A DNA stretch of 64,000 nt from Novispirillum itersonii (lineage in GTDB: Bacteria; Pseudomonadota; Alphaproteobacteria; Rhodospirillales; Rhodospirillaceae): NCBI RefSeq assembly GCF_014205675.1, contig NZ_JACIIX010000016.1:45009-109008 (forward strand), written 5' to 3'. Below the pieces are notes generated by a model. That model did no database searches and had not been told where the DNA came from. It worked only from the letters and a program-made list of their open reading frames with translations. The number at the start of each line of letters is the position of its first letter. The first letter of the stretch is position 1. The position numbers and the translations under genes were made by a program. Below, one piece after another: positions 1 to 10,361 of this stretch.

Positions 1-165
1 GGCGCTCCGGTGGTTGACGGCGCTGCCGTCACCGCTGAAGTGCTGGAGCAGTTCCGGGACGACAAGGTGATCGTCTTCAAGAAGAAGCGTCGCCAGAACT
101 ATCGCCGCAAGAACGGTCATCGCCAGTACCTGACTCTGGTGAAGATCACCGGCATCACCGGCTGA
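1..165 (+). CDS. rplU: 50S ribosomal protein L21, C-terminal part
   Basis: The window opens inside this gene; 54 codons run in frame from base 1 to a TGA. The lysine/arginine-rich stretch around [17 protein letters not shown] followed by TLVKITGI is the conserved C-terminus of bacterial L21, which binds 23S rRNA in the large subunit. The L27 gene follows 37 bases downstream on the same strand, the usual rplU-rpmA pairing, so the two are very probably co-transcribed. The N-terminal half and the promoter lie outside the window. Confidence 0.95.
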   Translation, partial: GAPVVDGAAVTAEVLEQFRDDKVIVFKKKRRQNYRRKNGHRQYLTLVKITGITG

Positions 166-202
166 TATTCGCGCGAAGCGCAGAGTTTAGAGGAGCAGAG
201 CA

Positions 203-472
203 ATGGCTCATAAAAAGGCAGGCGGTTCGTCCCGTAACGGCCGCGACTCCGAAGGCAAACGCCTTGGCGTCAAGAAGTTCGGCGGCGAAGCTGTGATCGC
301 CGGCAACATCATCATCCGTCAGCGTGGCACCAAGTGGCACCCGGGTGAGAACGTTGGCCTCGGCCGCGACTTCACGATTTTCTCGGTGGTGAACGGCAAT
401 GTGAAGTTCCACAAGGGCTTCAAGGGTCGTACCTTCGTGTCGGTGGTTCCGGCGGCCGAAGCGGCCGAATAA
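203..472 (+). CDS. rpmA: 50S ribosomal protein L27
   Basis: 89 residues, about the usual 85-90. It begins [16 protein letters not shown], the conserved L27 N-terminus without the cleavable extension seen in Firmicutes, and this tail reaches towards the peptidyl-transferase centre. The KxGGxxVxxGNIIxRQRGTKxHPGxNVGxGxD core is present. A GAGGAG-type ribosome binding site (about 191-196) precedes the ATG. It follows rplU closely and ends at a strong terminator, so rplU-rpmA looks like a complete transcription unit. Confidence 0.98.
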   Translation: MAHKKAGGSSRNGRDSEGKRLGVKKFGGEAVIAGNIIIRQRGTKWHPGENVGLGRDFTIFSVVNGNVKFHKGFKGRTFVSVVPAAEAAE

Positions 473-499
473 CACCGATCCGCACCGGATCTTCGGTCG

Positions 500-530
500 A
501 AAAGGGGAATGGATCACCATTCCCCTTTTT
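500..530 (+). terminator. Rho-independent terminator after rplU-rpmA
   Basis: An inverted repeat pairs 501-512 with 517-528 around a 4-base loop, and the right arm runs into a T tract. It lies 28 bases past the rpmA stop and before obgE, so it separates the ribosomal protein pair from the obgE-proBA genes. Confidence 0.9.
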
Positions 531-540
531 GGTGTTCTGA

Positions 541-2951
<2,411 letters not shown>

Positions 2952-2997
2952 CTGACCCACACACCAAACGACCACACCCAAACGGAAGGTGCCCGTG

Positions 2998-4266
2998 ATG
3001 ACCACGCCGCAGACCCTTGAAGCGCAGATGACCGACCTTGGCCGCAAGGCCCGGGTGGCCCAGACCGCTCTGGCTGCCGCGCCGTCGCCGCGACGCACCC
3101 TTGCCCTGACCGCCGCCGCCGCCGCCATCCGTGCCAATGCCGCCACCATCCGCGAGGCCAACGCCAAGGACATGGCCGCAGGCACCGCCAAGGGGCTGAC
3201 CCCGGCGCTGCTGGACCGGCTGCTGCTGAACGATGCCCGTATTGAAGCGATGGCCAAGGGGCTGGAAGACATTGCCGCCCTGCCCGATCCGGTCGGCAAG
3301 GTGCTGTCGTCGTGGCAGCGCCCCAATGGCCTGACCATCGACCGGGTTTCGACTCCGCTGGGGGTGATCGGCATCATCTATGAAAGCCGCCCCAACGTCA
3401 CCGCCGATGCCGGGGGCCTGTGCCTGAAGGCGGGCAATGCCGCCATTCTACGCGGCGGATCGGAAAGCTATCATTCCTCGCAGGCGATTCTGGCCTGCCT
3501 GCATACCGGACTGGCCGAGGCCGGACTGCCGCAGGACGCCATTCAGATGGTGCCGACCACCGACCGTGCCGCCGTCGGCCTGCTGCTGCGGATGGACCAG
3601 TTTGTTGATGTGATTGTGCCGCGCGGCGGCAAATCGTTGATCGAACGGGTGTCGGCGGAAAGCCGGATCCCGATGTTCAAGCACCTCGATGGCATCTGCC
3701 ACACCTATCTGCATGAAGGCGTGGATCCGGCGATGGCCCGGGCCGTAGTCCTGAATGCCAAGATGCGCCGCACCGGTATCTGCGGATCGACCGAAACCCT
3801 GCTGATCGACCGCGCCATTGCTCCGGCCCTGCTGCCGGGAATCGCGGCGGACCTTCAGGCCGCCGGCTGTGAACTGCGCGGCGACGACGCGGCCCGGGCG
3901 CTGGTGCCGCCGATGGCGGTGGCGACTCCGGAAGACTGGGACACCGAATATCTCGACGCCATCCTGTCGGTGAAGGTGGTCGATGGACTGGACAACGCCA
4001 TCGCCCATATCCGCGCCCATTCCAGCCAGCATACCGATGCGATCCTGACCGAGGACGCCGAAGCGGCGGAGGCGTTCATGAACGCCCTCGATTCGGCAAT
4101 CCTGATGTGGAATGCCTCCACCCAGTTTGCCGATGGCAGCGAGTTCGGCATGGGGGCGGAGATCGGCATTTCCACCGGCAAGCTGCACGCCCGTGGCCCG
4201 GTGGGGGTGGAGCAGCTGACCACCTTCAAGTACAAAGTGCGCGGAACCGGACAGTGCCGCCCGTAA
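2998..4266 (+). CDS. proA: Gamma-glutamyl phosphate reductase
   Basis: NADPH-dependent reduction of glutamyl 5-phosphate to the semialdehyde, the second step of proline synthesis. It has the ALDH-superfamily architecture with [26 protein letters not shown], and the catalytic cysteine in [13 protein letters not shown]. Two in-frame GTGs (2989, 2995) precede the ATG at 2998; GGAAGG at 2984-2989 overlaps the first and is 8 bases from the ATG, so I use 2998 (422 residues, near the usual 417). It follows proB and overlaps nadD at its 3' end. Confidence 0.97.
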   Translation: MTTPQTLEAQMTDLGRKARVAQTALAAAPSPRRTLALTAAAAAIRANAATIREANAKDMAAGTAKGLTPALLDRLLLNDARIEAMAKGLEDIAALPDPVGKVLSSWQRPNGLTIDRVSTPLGVIGIIYESRPNVTADAGGLCLKAGNAAILRGGSESYHSSQAILACLHTGLAEAGLPQDAIQMVPTTDRAAVGLLLRMDQFVDVIVPRGGKSLIERVSAESRIPMFKHLDGICHTYLHEGVDPAMARAVVLNAKMRRTGICGSTETLLIDRAIAPALLPGIAADLQAAGCELRGDDAARALVPPMAVATPEDWDTEYLDAILSVKVVDGLDNAIAHIRAHSSQHTDAILTEDAEAAEAFMNALDSAILMWNASTQFADGSEFGMGAEIGISTGKLHARGPVGVEQLTTFKYKVRGTGQCRP

Positions 4267-4883
4267 TCCCGCCCTCTGACCCTCTTCCGCCGTCGGCGTG
4301 GGGCGACTCACGGCGGCGGCGGATCGGCCTGCTGGGGGGATCCTTCAACCCTGCCCATGCCGGGCACCTGCATATCAGCCGGATGGCGCTGACCCGGCTG
4401 GGGCTGGATGAGGTGTGGTGGCTGGTATCGCCGCAGAATCCGCTGAAGGCCCGGTCCGGCATGGCCCCGCTGCACCAGCGGCTGGAGTCGGCCCGCCGCG
4501 TGGCCACCCCGGAGCGGCGGTTGCGGATCTGGGCCCCGGAGCAGTCTTTCCGCTCCTCCTACACGGTTGATACCCTGCGCACCCTGCGTCAGCGGTTCCC
4601 GCAGGTGGCGTTTGTATGGCTGATGGGGGCCGATAATCTGGTGCAGATCCCGCGCTGGCACCGCTGGACAGAGATCTTCGGGACGGTGCCGGTTGCGATT
4701 CTCGACCGGGGACCGTATTCTGGAGCAGCCTTGGCCGGGCAGGCAGCCCACCGTCTGGCCGCTGCCCGCTGCCCGGCGTGGCGGGCCCATCGGCTGGCGG
4801 ATCTGCCGCCACCGGCGTGGGTGTTCCTGCCAATCCGGCGTCATCCTGCATCTTCCACCGCCCTGCGGGCGGCGGGGGTGTAG
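4254..4883 (+). CDS. nadD: Nicotinate-nucleotide adenylyltransferase
   Basis: Transfers AMP from ATP to nicotinate mononucleotide in NAD synthesis. The nucleotidyltransferase signature [11 protein letters not shown] lies at about residues 28-38, and the C-terminal [11 protein letters not shown] matches the second conserved motif. The frame is open further upstream inside proA; I place the start at the GTG at 4254, overlapping proA by 13 bases, which gives 209 residues, close to the usual ~213. The proline-rich first ~20 residues are not conserved, so the true start could be a little different. Confidence 0.93.
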   Translation: MPPVIPPSDPLPPSAWGDSRRRRIGLLGGSFNPAHAGHLHISRMALTRLGLDEVWWLVSPQNPLKARSGMAPLHQRLESARRVATPERRLRIWAPEQSFRSSYTVDTLRTLRQRFPQVAFVWLMGADNLVQIPRWHRWTEIFGTVPVAILDRGPYSGAALAGQAAHRLAAARCPAWRAHRLADLPPPAWVFLPIRRHPASSTALRAAGV

Positions 4884-4940
4884 TGTTTATTTTATTCGTG
4901 TACCCTTTTTCCTCTTCAATCATCAGTCCGTGACCCGGAC

Positions 4941-4945
4941 AGGAG
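4941..4945 (+). promoter_or_regulatory. Shine-Dalgarno site pointing to an ATT start for rsfS
   Basis: AGGAG lies 28 bases before the first conventional in-frame start of rsfS (GTG 4974), too far to serve it. It is 7 bases before ATT at 4953, which is in frame and followed by ACT ACG ACC GTT GAC. No ATG, GTG or TTG occurs in frame between the upstream stop (4881) and 4974. Confidence 0.5.
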
Positions 4946-4973
4946 TTCCACCATTACTACGACCGTTGACGCG

Positions 4974-5387
4974 GTGCAGCCCGGCATGTCGGTGGCTGCA
5001 TTCATCGAAACCGCGCTGGACGCTGACAAGGGCGAAGACATCATCGTGCTTGATCTGCGCGGGAAGTCGTCGTTTGCCGACACCATGATCATCTGCTCCG
5101 GCCGTTCGCCGCGCCATGTCGCCGCCATGGCCGACCACCTGCAGGAAAAGCTGAAGGCCATGGGCCTGTACACGCAGGTGGAAGGCAACCAGACCTGTGA
5201 CTGGGTGCTGCTGGATGCCGGGGACGTGGTGGTGCACCTGTTCCGTCCGGAAGTCCGCGCCTTCTACAATCTGGAAAAGATGTGGGGCGGCGGCAGCCTG
5301 TCGGCACCGGTCAGCGAAAAGTCCAGCCGGGATGCCTATGCTGCCACCCTCGGCGTGCCGGGCCCGGATTCCGTTGATTTCACCTGA
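4974..5387 (+). CDS. rsfS: Ribosomal silencing factor RsfS
   Basis: RsfS (Iojap/DUF143 family) binds ribosomal protein L14 and blocks subunit joining when nutrients are scarce. The family core is clear: DKGEDIIVLDLRGKSSFADTMIICSG, then SPRHVAAMADHL and the CDWVLLDAGDVVVHLF motif. Coordinates use GTG 4974 (137 residues); the family usually starts ~10 residues before the core, so ATG 4986 is possible, while the only good ribosome binding site favours a rare ATT start at 4953. nadD-rsfS-rlmH is a common bacterial arrangement. Confidence 0.93.
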   Translation: MQPGMSVAAFIETALDADKGEDIIVLDLRGKSSFADTMIICSGRSPRHVAAMADHLQEKLKAMGLYTQVEGNQTCDWVLLDAGDVVVHLFRPEVRAFYNLEKMWGGGSLSAPVSEKSSRDAYAATLGVPGPDSVDFT

Positions 5388-5403
5388 TCCGGCCTGATCC
5401 GCG

Positions 5404-5862
5404 ATGCAGGCCCTTCTTGCCGCCGTCGGCCGGTCAAAAGCCGGACCGGAACGCAGCCTGTTCGAGCATTATGCCGGACGGCTGCGCGGGGGGATCACCG
5501 TCCGCGAAGTGGAAGAAAAGCGCCCCCTGCCCGTTGCCGAACGGATGGCGCGGGAAGGGGAGCTGCTGCTGGGCTGCGTCCCCGCCGGGGCGCGGGTGGT
5601 GGCACTGGACGAGCGCGGCAAGGCGCTGGACAGCCGCACCTTCGCCGACCGCCTCGGCCGCTGGCGGGATGAGGCGGTGCCGTCCGTCGCCTTCCTGATC
5701 GGCGGTGCCGACGGCCATTCCGACGCCGTGCGGCAGCGGGCCGACCTGCTGCTGAGCTTTGGTGTCATGACCTGGCCGCATATGCTGGTCCGGGGCCTGC
5801 TGGCCGAACAGCTTTATCGTGCCCAGTGCATTCTTGACGGCCATCCCTATCACCGGGATTAA
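5404..5862 (+). CDS. rlmH: 23S rRNA (pseudouridine1915-N3)-methyltransferase
   Basis: 152 residues, typical for this SPOUT methyltransferase (about 155), which methylates pseudouridine 1915 in helix 69 of assembled 70S ribosomes. Recognisable are LDERGKALDSRTFA, the SAM-binding knot FLIGGADG, and the C-terminal LSFGVMTWPHMLVRGLLAEQLYRA with PYHRD. It starts 16 bases after the rsfS stop and is the last gene of this plus-strand run. Confidence 0.97.
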   Translation: MQALLAAVGRSKAGPERSLFEHYAGRLRGGITVREVEEKRPLPVAERMAREGELLLGCVPAGARVVALDERGKALDSRTFADRLGRWRDEAVPSVAFLIGGADGHSDAVRQRADLLLSFGVMTWPHMLVRGLLAEQLYRAQCILDGHPYHRD

Positions 5863-5910
5863 AGCCCCGCACCAGGCGCGGGCATGCGGGGACCTCCCGG
5901 CCCGCCACCG

Positions 5911-6567
5911 CTACCCCACCAGCTCCGGCAACCCGGCCAGAGACGGCAGCATCCGCGCCGTTCCGCCATATTCCGGGGCCGCGCCGATGCGGTTGATCCA
6001 CACCCCGTTCAGGCCATAGGCCATCGCCCCGGCCACATCCCAGGCATTGGCACTCTGGAAGCTGATCACCCGCCCGGGCACGCCCAGCGCCTCTCCGGCC
6101 AAGGCATAGACCCGGGGATCCGGCTTGAAGACATGCAGGCTGTCCACCGACAGGATCTGAAGCCCCAGATCTTCCAGCCGCGCCGCCGTCACCGCGTGGC
6201 GCAGCATCTCCGGGGTGCCGTTCGAGAGAATCGCCAGCCGTTTGCCGCGGTCCCGCAGGCGTTCCAGCGTCGGGCGGACATCGGCATAGGCATCCAGTGT
6301 CCGGTAGGCATCCAGAAGCCCCGCCCGGACCGCCGGATCGGCCCCGCCATAGACCGCCAGCGCATGATCCAGTGCGTCCGTCGTGCAGTCCCAGAAATCG
6401 ACATAGCGCTGCATCAGGCTGCGCACCCAGCTGTATTCCAGCTGCTTGGTCCGCCACAGGGCCGAAACCGCACTGGCGCGGGAGCCCAGCGCCGACCCGG
6501 CGCGCCGGACCGCCGAATGCACGTCAAACAGCGTGCCATAGGCATCAAAAACACAGACCTCGATCAT
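5911..6567 (-). CDS. HAD-superfamily haloacid dehalogenase, type II-like
   Basis: 218 residues with the HAD motifs in order: FDAYGTLFD (nucleophile Asp8), ILSNGTPEM, KPDPRVYALA, and the type II signature ISFQSANAWDVAGA...GVWINR. The (S)-2-haloacid dehalogenases of this group hydrolyse 2-haloalkanoates, but many genomic members act on other substrates, so the substrate is open. It is convergent with rlmH and divergent from the PepSY operon, with no pathway context. Confidence 0.85.
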   Translation of the reverse strand: MIEVCVFDAYGTLFDVHSAVRRAGSALGSRASAVSALWRTKQLEYSWVRSLMQRYVDFWDCTTDALDHALAVYGGADPAVRAGLLDAYRTLDAYADVRPTLERLRDRGKRLAILSNGTPEMLRHAVTAARLEDLGLQILSVDSLHVFKPDPRVYALAGEALGVPGRVISFQSANAWDVAGAMAYGLNGVWINRIGAAPEYGGTARMLPSLAGLPELVG

Positions 6568-6655
6568 ACTCCCCCCATCCCCTGTTTCCCCCGACCAGCC
6601 CCGGCAAAGGTTGCAGGTTTTTCAGAACACCGGCACAGTGGCATCCAAGGTTCCA

Positions 6656-6672
6656 GTTCAGCACGCATTCAG
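6656..6672 (+). promoter_or_regulatory. Candidate direct-repeat operator (PhoP-box-like)
   Basis: Two near-identical hexamers, GTTCAG (6656-6661) and ATTCAG (6667-6672), are spaced by 5 bases, an 11-bp period. A TAGTCT that could be a -10 element lies at 6683-6688, ten bases downstream, and the PepSY start codon at 6696. PhoP-type regulators bind hexamer direct repeats with this spacing just upstream of -10, and a regulator of that type is encoded in this operon. Binding itself is inferred. Confidence 0.4.
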
Positions 6673-6695
6673 GTCCCGGTGCTAGTCTTTACCGT

Positions 6696-7265
6696 ATGAA
6701 ACGCTTCGCACTTCCCCTTCTCGTCGCCCTTGGCGCGGTCATCGTCACCGGGACACTGGTCTGCCCGGACGATCCGGCGCGGGGGGACGACCGCTTCCGC
6801 CCCGGCACCACGGTCGGCGCCCCGGACCATGAGCAGGCACGCCGCGCCATGCAGTCCGGGAAGGCCGCCCCCCTGCGCGAGGTGCTGGCCAAGGCGGAGA
6901 AAGACTTCGACGCCCAGATGCTGGAAGCGGAGCTGGATGACGATGACAATCACTGGGTTTATGAACTGAAGATGCTGACCCCCAGCGGCAGCATCCTGAA
7001 GCTGAAATACGACGCCATGACGATGGCCCTGGTCAAGGCCCGTGGCCATGATCTGGCCCGGTGGTACCGGGGAGACCCGAAGACGCTGGCGGCTGTCGCC
7101 CCCACCCAGCGGCGGGAACGCTGGATGGGCGCACAGGAAGGCCGCCGTGGCGGCCCCCCGCCGTCTGCCGGTCCCTTTGGCGTCCTGTCATGGTTTGGTC
7201 TGGATGACGAAGGCGACGACCCCCCGGAAACCCATCCGGTTAGTGATGACAGGACCCCCGACTGA
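6696..7265 (+). CDS. Exported PepSY-domain protein
   Basis: 189 residues. An N-terminal hydrophobic segment after MKR looks like a signal peptide or anchor, so the protein is probably periplasmic. Residues ~60-125 (PLREVLAKAEKDFDAQMLEAEL...WVYELKMLTPSGSILKLKYDA) form a PepSY domain, a fold thought to inhibit proteases or sense the periplasm. The C-terminal ~60 residues are unconserved and charged. It overlaps the response regulator by one base, and PepSY genes often precede such two-component pairs in alphaproteobacteria, suggesting a role in signal input or as a target. I chose ATG 6696 because it gives the signal sequence. Confidence 0.85.
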   Translation: MKRFALPLLVALGAVIVTGTLVCPDDPARGDDRFRPGTTVGAPDHEQARRAMQSGKAAPLREVLAKAEKDFDAQMLEAELDDDDNHWVYELKMLTPSGSILKLKYDAMTMALVKARGHDLARWYRGDPKTLAAVAPTQRRERWMGAQEGRRGGPPPSAGPFGVLSWFGLDDEGDDPPETHPVSDDRTPD

Positions 7266-7948
7266 TGCGCGTACTGGTGATTGAAGACGAACACACCCTA
7301 CAGGGTCAGCTGGTCAAGGCCCTGACGGCGCAGGGCTATGCCGTGGATACCGCCGACAACGGCGAGGACGGCCATTACATGGGTGAAACCGAACCCTACG
7401 ATGTGGTGGTGCTGGACCTCGGCCTGCCGGTGCTGGATGGCCTGACCGTGCTGAAGCGCTGGCGCGCCGCCGGTCTGGCCACCCCGGTGCTGATCCTGAC
7501 CGCCCGCTCCAGCTGGCAGGAGAAGGTCGATGGCATTGATGCCGGGGCCGATGACTACCTTGCCAAGCCATTCCGGATGGAAGAGCTGCTGGCCCGGGTC
7601 CGCGCCCTGATCCGCCGGGCCAGCGGCCATGCCAGCAGCGAGCTGATCTGCGGGCCGATCCGCCTCGACACCCGCTCGTCCAGCGTCTCCGTTGATGGCA
7701 TTCCGCTGTCGCTGACCAGCCATGAATACCGCCTGCTGGCCTACCTGATGCATCATCAGGGCAAGGTGGTCTCCCGCACGGAACTGACCGAACACCTGTA
7801 CGCGCAGGATTTTGACCGCGACTCCAACACCATCGAAGTGTTCATCGGCCGCCTGCGCCGCAAGCTGGGGGTGGATGTGATCCACACCGTGCGCGGCCTT
7901 GGCTACCGGATGGAAATGCGTGGCGACACCCCGCAGGACCCCACCTGA
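7265..7948 (+). CDS. OmpR/PhoP-family response regulator
   Basis: 227 residues: receiver domain (1-~115) with acidic pocket Glu7-Asp8, phosphoacceptor Asp51 in VVLDLGLP and Lys in DDYLAKPF, then a winged-helix DNA-binding domain (~125-220) with SLTSHEYRLLAYLM and TIEVFIGRLRRKLG...IHTVRGLGYRM. It starts on the PepSY stop and the sensor kinase begins one base after its own stop, so the three are one operon. By the partner kinase it resembles the PhoPQ/FeuPQ type that responds to envelope or osmotic conditions; the signal is not visible in sequence. Confidence 0.95.
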   Translation: MRVLVIEDEHTLQGQLVKALTAQGYAVDTADNGEDGHYMGETEPYDVVVLDLGLPVLDGLTVLKRWRAAGLATPVLILTARSSWQEKVDGIDAGADDYLAKPFRMEELLARVRALIRRASGHASSELICGPIRLDTRSSSVSVDGIPLSLTSHEYRLLAYLMHHQGKVVSRTELTEHLYAQDFDRDSNTIEVFIGRLRRKLGVDVIHTVRGLGYRMEMRGDTPQDPT

Positions 7949-7949
7949 G

Positions 7950-9305
7950 GTGTGGCGGTCCCTGCGTCTCCGTCTGCTGGCCAGCGCCGCCGTCTGGGTG
8001 GTGGTGGCTCTGGCGTTGGCCGGGATCGGCCTTCAGGCCCTGTTTGAAAGCTACGTCGAACGCCAGATGGTCGGGCGGCTGGTGCTGGCGCTGGACCATA
8101 TGGCCGCCAATCTGGAGATTGCCCCCAACGGCGACCCGATTCTGCGGTCTCTGGTGCCGGAACCGCTGTTCCAGCGGCCCCTGTCCGGGATGTACTGGCA
8201 GATTGAAAGCCCACAGGGCATTGAGATGCGGTCGCGGTCCCTGTGGGACGAGGTGATCCGGGTTCAGAATCCCTCCACCCGCGATGACGGGCTGATCCAT
8301 ATCCACCGCGCCATCGGCCCCGGCAACCAGCGCCTGCTGGTGGTGGAGCGGGTGATCACCATCCCCGAGGCCCCGTATCCGTTCCGGCTGCTGGTCGGGC
8401 GCGACGAATCGGGCCTGCGCCGCCTGTTCGGCGGCTTCACCCAGACCATCGCCTTCTCCCTCGGCCTGCTGGCGCTGGGGATCATGCTGGCGGTGTGGGG
8501 GCAGGTGACGTTTGGACTGACGCCGTTCCGCCGCCTGCGGGTGGCGCTGGCCCAGATCCGTGGCGGCGACCGCGCCACGCTGGAAGGCCGCTACCCGGTC
8601 GAGGTTCAGCCGCTGGTCGATGACCTCAACGCCCTGCTGGTCCACAACAGCCAGATGATCGACACCGCCCGCACGCAGGCGGGCAACCTTGCCCACGCCC
8701 TGAAAACCCCGCTGGCGATCATCGCCAACGAGGCGGAGGCATTGGAGGAGCGCGGCGACAGCGACGGCGCGATGCTGCTGCGCCAGCAGGTGGATGCCAT
8801 GCGCCGCCATGTTGACCACCATCTGGCCCGGGCCCGGGCGCAGGCCGCCAGCGAGGTGCGGACCCTGTCCACCCCGGTGGTGCCGTCGGTGGAGCGGCTG
8901 CTGCGGGTGATGCAGCGCCTGCATGACCACCATTTCGATCTGGATCTCGATGATGATCCCCCCGCCTTCCGCGGGCAGCAGGATACGCTGGAGGAAATCC
9001 TCGGCAATCTGGTCGACAATGCCTGTAAATGGGCAAAGCACACCGTGATGATCCGCGCCGGGGAAGACAACGGGCAGGTGCTGCTGACGGTGGAGGACGA
9101 TGGTCCCGGCATCCCGGAGGACCGCATTGCCGAAGTGCTGCGCCGGGGCATCCGGCTGGACGAGAGCAAACCCGGCAGCGGCCTTGGTCTGTCAATCGTC
9201 GATGACCTGACCCGCGCCAGCGGCGGCACCCTGACGCTGGACCGGTCGCCGGAGCTGGGCGGACTGCGCGCCGCCCTGCGCCTGCCCGCCGCAACGCGGG
9301 AATAA
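7950..9305 (+). CDS. Membrane sensor histidine kinase, PhoQ/FeuQ type
   Basis: 451 residues from GTG 7950 (the frame stays open into the regulator gene, with a TTG at 7899 as the only earlier start). Two membrane helices at about 10-30 and 165-190 flank a ~135-residue periplasmic sensor; a HAMP-like linker (LTPFRRLRVALAQIRGGD) leads to the H-box NLAHALKTPLA, the N-box LVDNACKWA and the G boxes DDGPGIP and GSGLGLSIV. The HALKTPL form of the H-box is typical of PhoQ/FeuQ kinases. It should phosphorylate the regulator encoded just upstream. Confidence 0.95.
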   Translation: MWRSLRLRLLASAAVWVVVALALAGIGLQALFESYVERQMVGRLVLALDHMAANLEIAPNGDPILRSLVPEPLFQRPLSGMYWQIESPQGIEMRSRSLWDEVIRVQNPSTRDDGLIHIHRAIGPGNQRLLVVERVITIPEAPYPFRLLVGRDESGLRRLFGGFTQTIAFSLGLLALGIMLAVWGQVTFGLTPFRRLRVALAQIRGGDRATLEGRYPVEVQPLVDDLNALLVHNSQMIDTARTQAGNLAHALKTPLAIIANEAEALEERGDSDGAMLLRQQVDAMRRHVDHHLARARAQAASEVRTLSTPVVPSVERLLRVMQRLHDHHFDLDLDDDPPAFRGQQDTLEEILGNLVDNACKWAKHTVMIRAGEDNGQVLLTVEDDGPGIPEDRIAEVLRRGIRLDESKPGSGLGLSIVDDLTRASGGTLTLDRSPELGGLRAALRLPAATRE

Positions 9306-9399
9306 GCAGCCCGGTGAGGCCACCGCCCCCACCGCACCGGTTCCCCATCGCAGGACTTGGTTAAGCCCGGCAGCCGAACTATGATGGTCTCCAATCCTT

Positions 9400-9449
9400 G
9401 GGGCGTTTTCAGAACAAGGGGACGCTGGTTTTGCTGTTGAAAAGGCTCT
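9400..9449 (+). repeat. 50-bp imperfect palindromic element, copy 1
   Basis: The left end GGGGCGTTTTCAG and right end CTGTTGAAAAGGCTCT are partly inverted copies of each other. The same-length element with the same ends lies on the minus strand at 47533-47582; the two match at 12 of 13 left-end bases and 13 of 16 right-end bases, while the middle ~21 bases differ. This pattern, conserved ends with a diverged centre in intergenic DNA, suits a dispersed palindromic repeat. It lies after the histidine kinase gene. Confidence 0.6.
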
Positions 9450-9464
9450 AAGTTTTTAAAAAAC

Positions 9465-9511
9465 AGAGCATTTTCCGATTGACCGGCTTTCCCTCAACCG
9501 GAAAATGCTCT
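9465..9511 (+). repeat. Long hairpin upstream of the repeat/zinc-ribbon gene
   Basis: Bases 9465-9482 and 9494-9511 are inverted copies with one mismatch in 18, around an 11-base loop; the outer 13 pairs are perfect (AGAGCATTTTCCG). No T tract follows, so it is not an ordinary terminator. The AGAGCATTTTC core resembles the ends of the 50-bp element next to it and palindromes I recall as common in alphaproteobacterial genomes, so it is probably a dispersed palindrome, or a 5' structure of the next gene. Confidence 0.7.
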
Positions 9512-9563
9512 GGCGGGGCAGATGCCTCTGTCCCGTCCTGTTTTTCCTCAGGAGACCGTTTCC

Positions 9564-10361
9564 TTGACCATCAAGCAGGACGCCCTGTCTGCCACCGCCT
9601 CCTCGCTGCGCGCGGTGATGAGCTATGTCTCGGCCAGTGATGAACTGACCGCCCCCACCAGCGTCATCAATCAGGCCCGCGCCGATGAGCCGGTGTTCGT
9701 TCTGCGCGCCCGCGACATGGTGGCAACCGCCACCATCGAATGGTGGCTGTGGTGTGCCCGCAACCGGGGTGTGCCCGCCGAAAAGCTGGAACGGGCGGAG
9801 CGCCAGCGCCGCGCCGCCGACCTGTGGATCGACAAGCGCCTGCCGACCGTGACCGGCACCGATGGCCGCACCATCGTCCGCACCGCCCGGCTGGAGCGGG
9901 AAGACCGCGACTCCGTCCTGAATTCCTGCCACCCGGACGAACCGGTGTTCGTGATTGTCGCCTCCGATGCCGTTTCCACCGAAGTGGTGGAATTCTGGGC
10001 CTTCATGGCGGAACGCCACGGGGCCCCGGCCCGCAAGGTGGAAGGGGCGATGGAAGTGGCCAAGGCCATGGCCCGCTGGCAGGAAAAGCGGATTGTCGGC
10101 ACCGGTGCCCGCCGCCTTGCCGAAGCCCAGCCGCCGCTGGCCGAGGTGCCGCGCCCGCGCCACAAAACGGTGATGCACCTGCTGTGCGTGGAATGCGGCC
10201 ACGATGAACGCCTCGGCGAACCGCCGTTTGACGAGGAACTGTTGGCGACAGTGCGGGAAACCTGCGAAGGCCCCTGCCCGGCCTGCGGTGCCGAGCCGAA
10301 GACCGATGCCGCCAGCGGCCAGATTCGCCGGGTACTGACCACGTCGATGACCACCGAATAA
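9564..10361 (+). CDS. Uncharacterised protein: tandem repeat plus C-terminal zinc ribbon
   Basis: 265 residues; family not recognised. Two ~52-residue repeats, at about 41-92 and 125-176, share DEPVFV-x2-A-x-D-x-V, then E[WF]W-x3-A, [RH]GxPAxK and a final W-x2-KR. After a linker, residues ~205-255 carry CVECGH and, ~35 residues on, CPACG: a four-cysteine zinc-ribbon pattern. No signal peptide or membrane helix, so probably cytoplasmic. TTG 9564 is chosen because AGGAG lies 9 bases before it; an ATG at 9522 in frame lacks such a site. Palindromes precede it and its last 33 bases are duplicated downstream. A zinc-ribbon regulator or adaptor is conceivable but only a guess. Confidence 0.75.
   Translation: MTIKQDALSATASSLRAVMSYVSASDELTAPTSVINQARADEPVFVLRARDMVATATIEWWLWCARNRGVPAEKLERAERQRRAADLWIDKRLPTVTGTDGRTIVRTARLEREDRDSVLNSCHPDEPVFVIVASDAVSTEVVEFWAFMAERHGAPARKVEGAMEVAKAMARWQEKRIVGTGARRLAEAQPPLAEVPRPRHKTVMHLLCVECGHDERLGEPPFDEELLATVRETCEGPCPACGAEPKTDAASGQIRRVLTTSMTTE

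Noticed and set aside
5863..5900. Hairpin between rlmH and the HAD gene as a terminator
   Set aside because: The GC-rich stem is short and there is no T tract on either strand.
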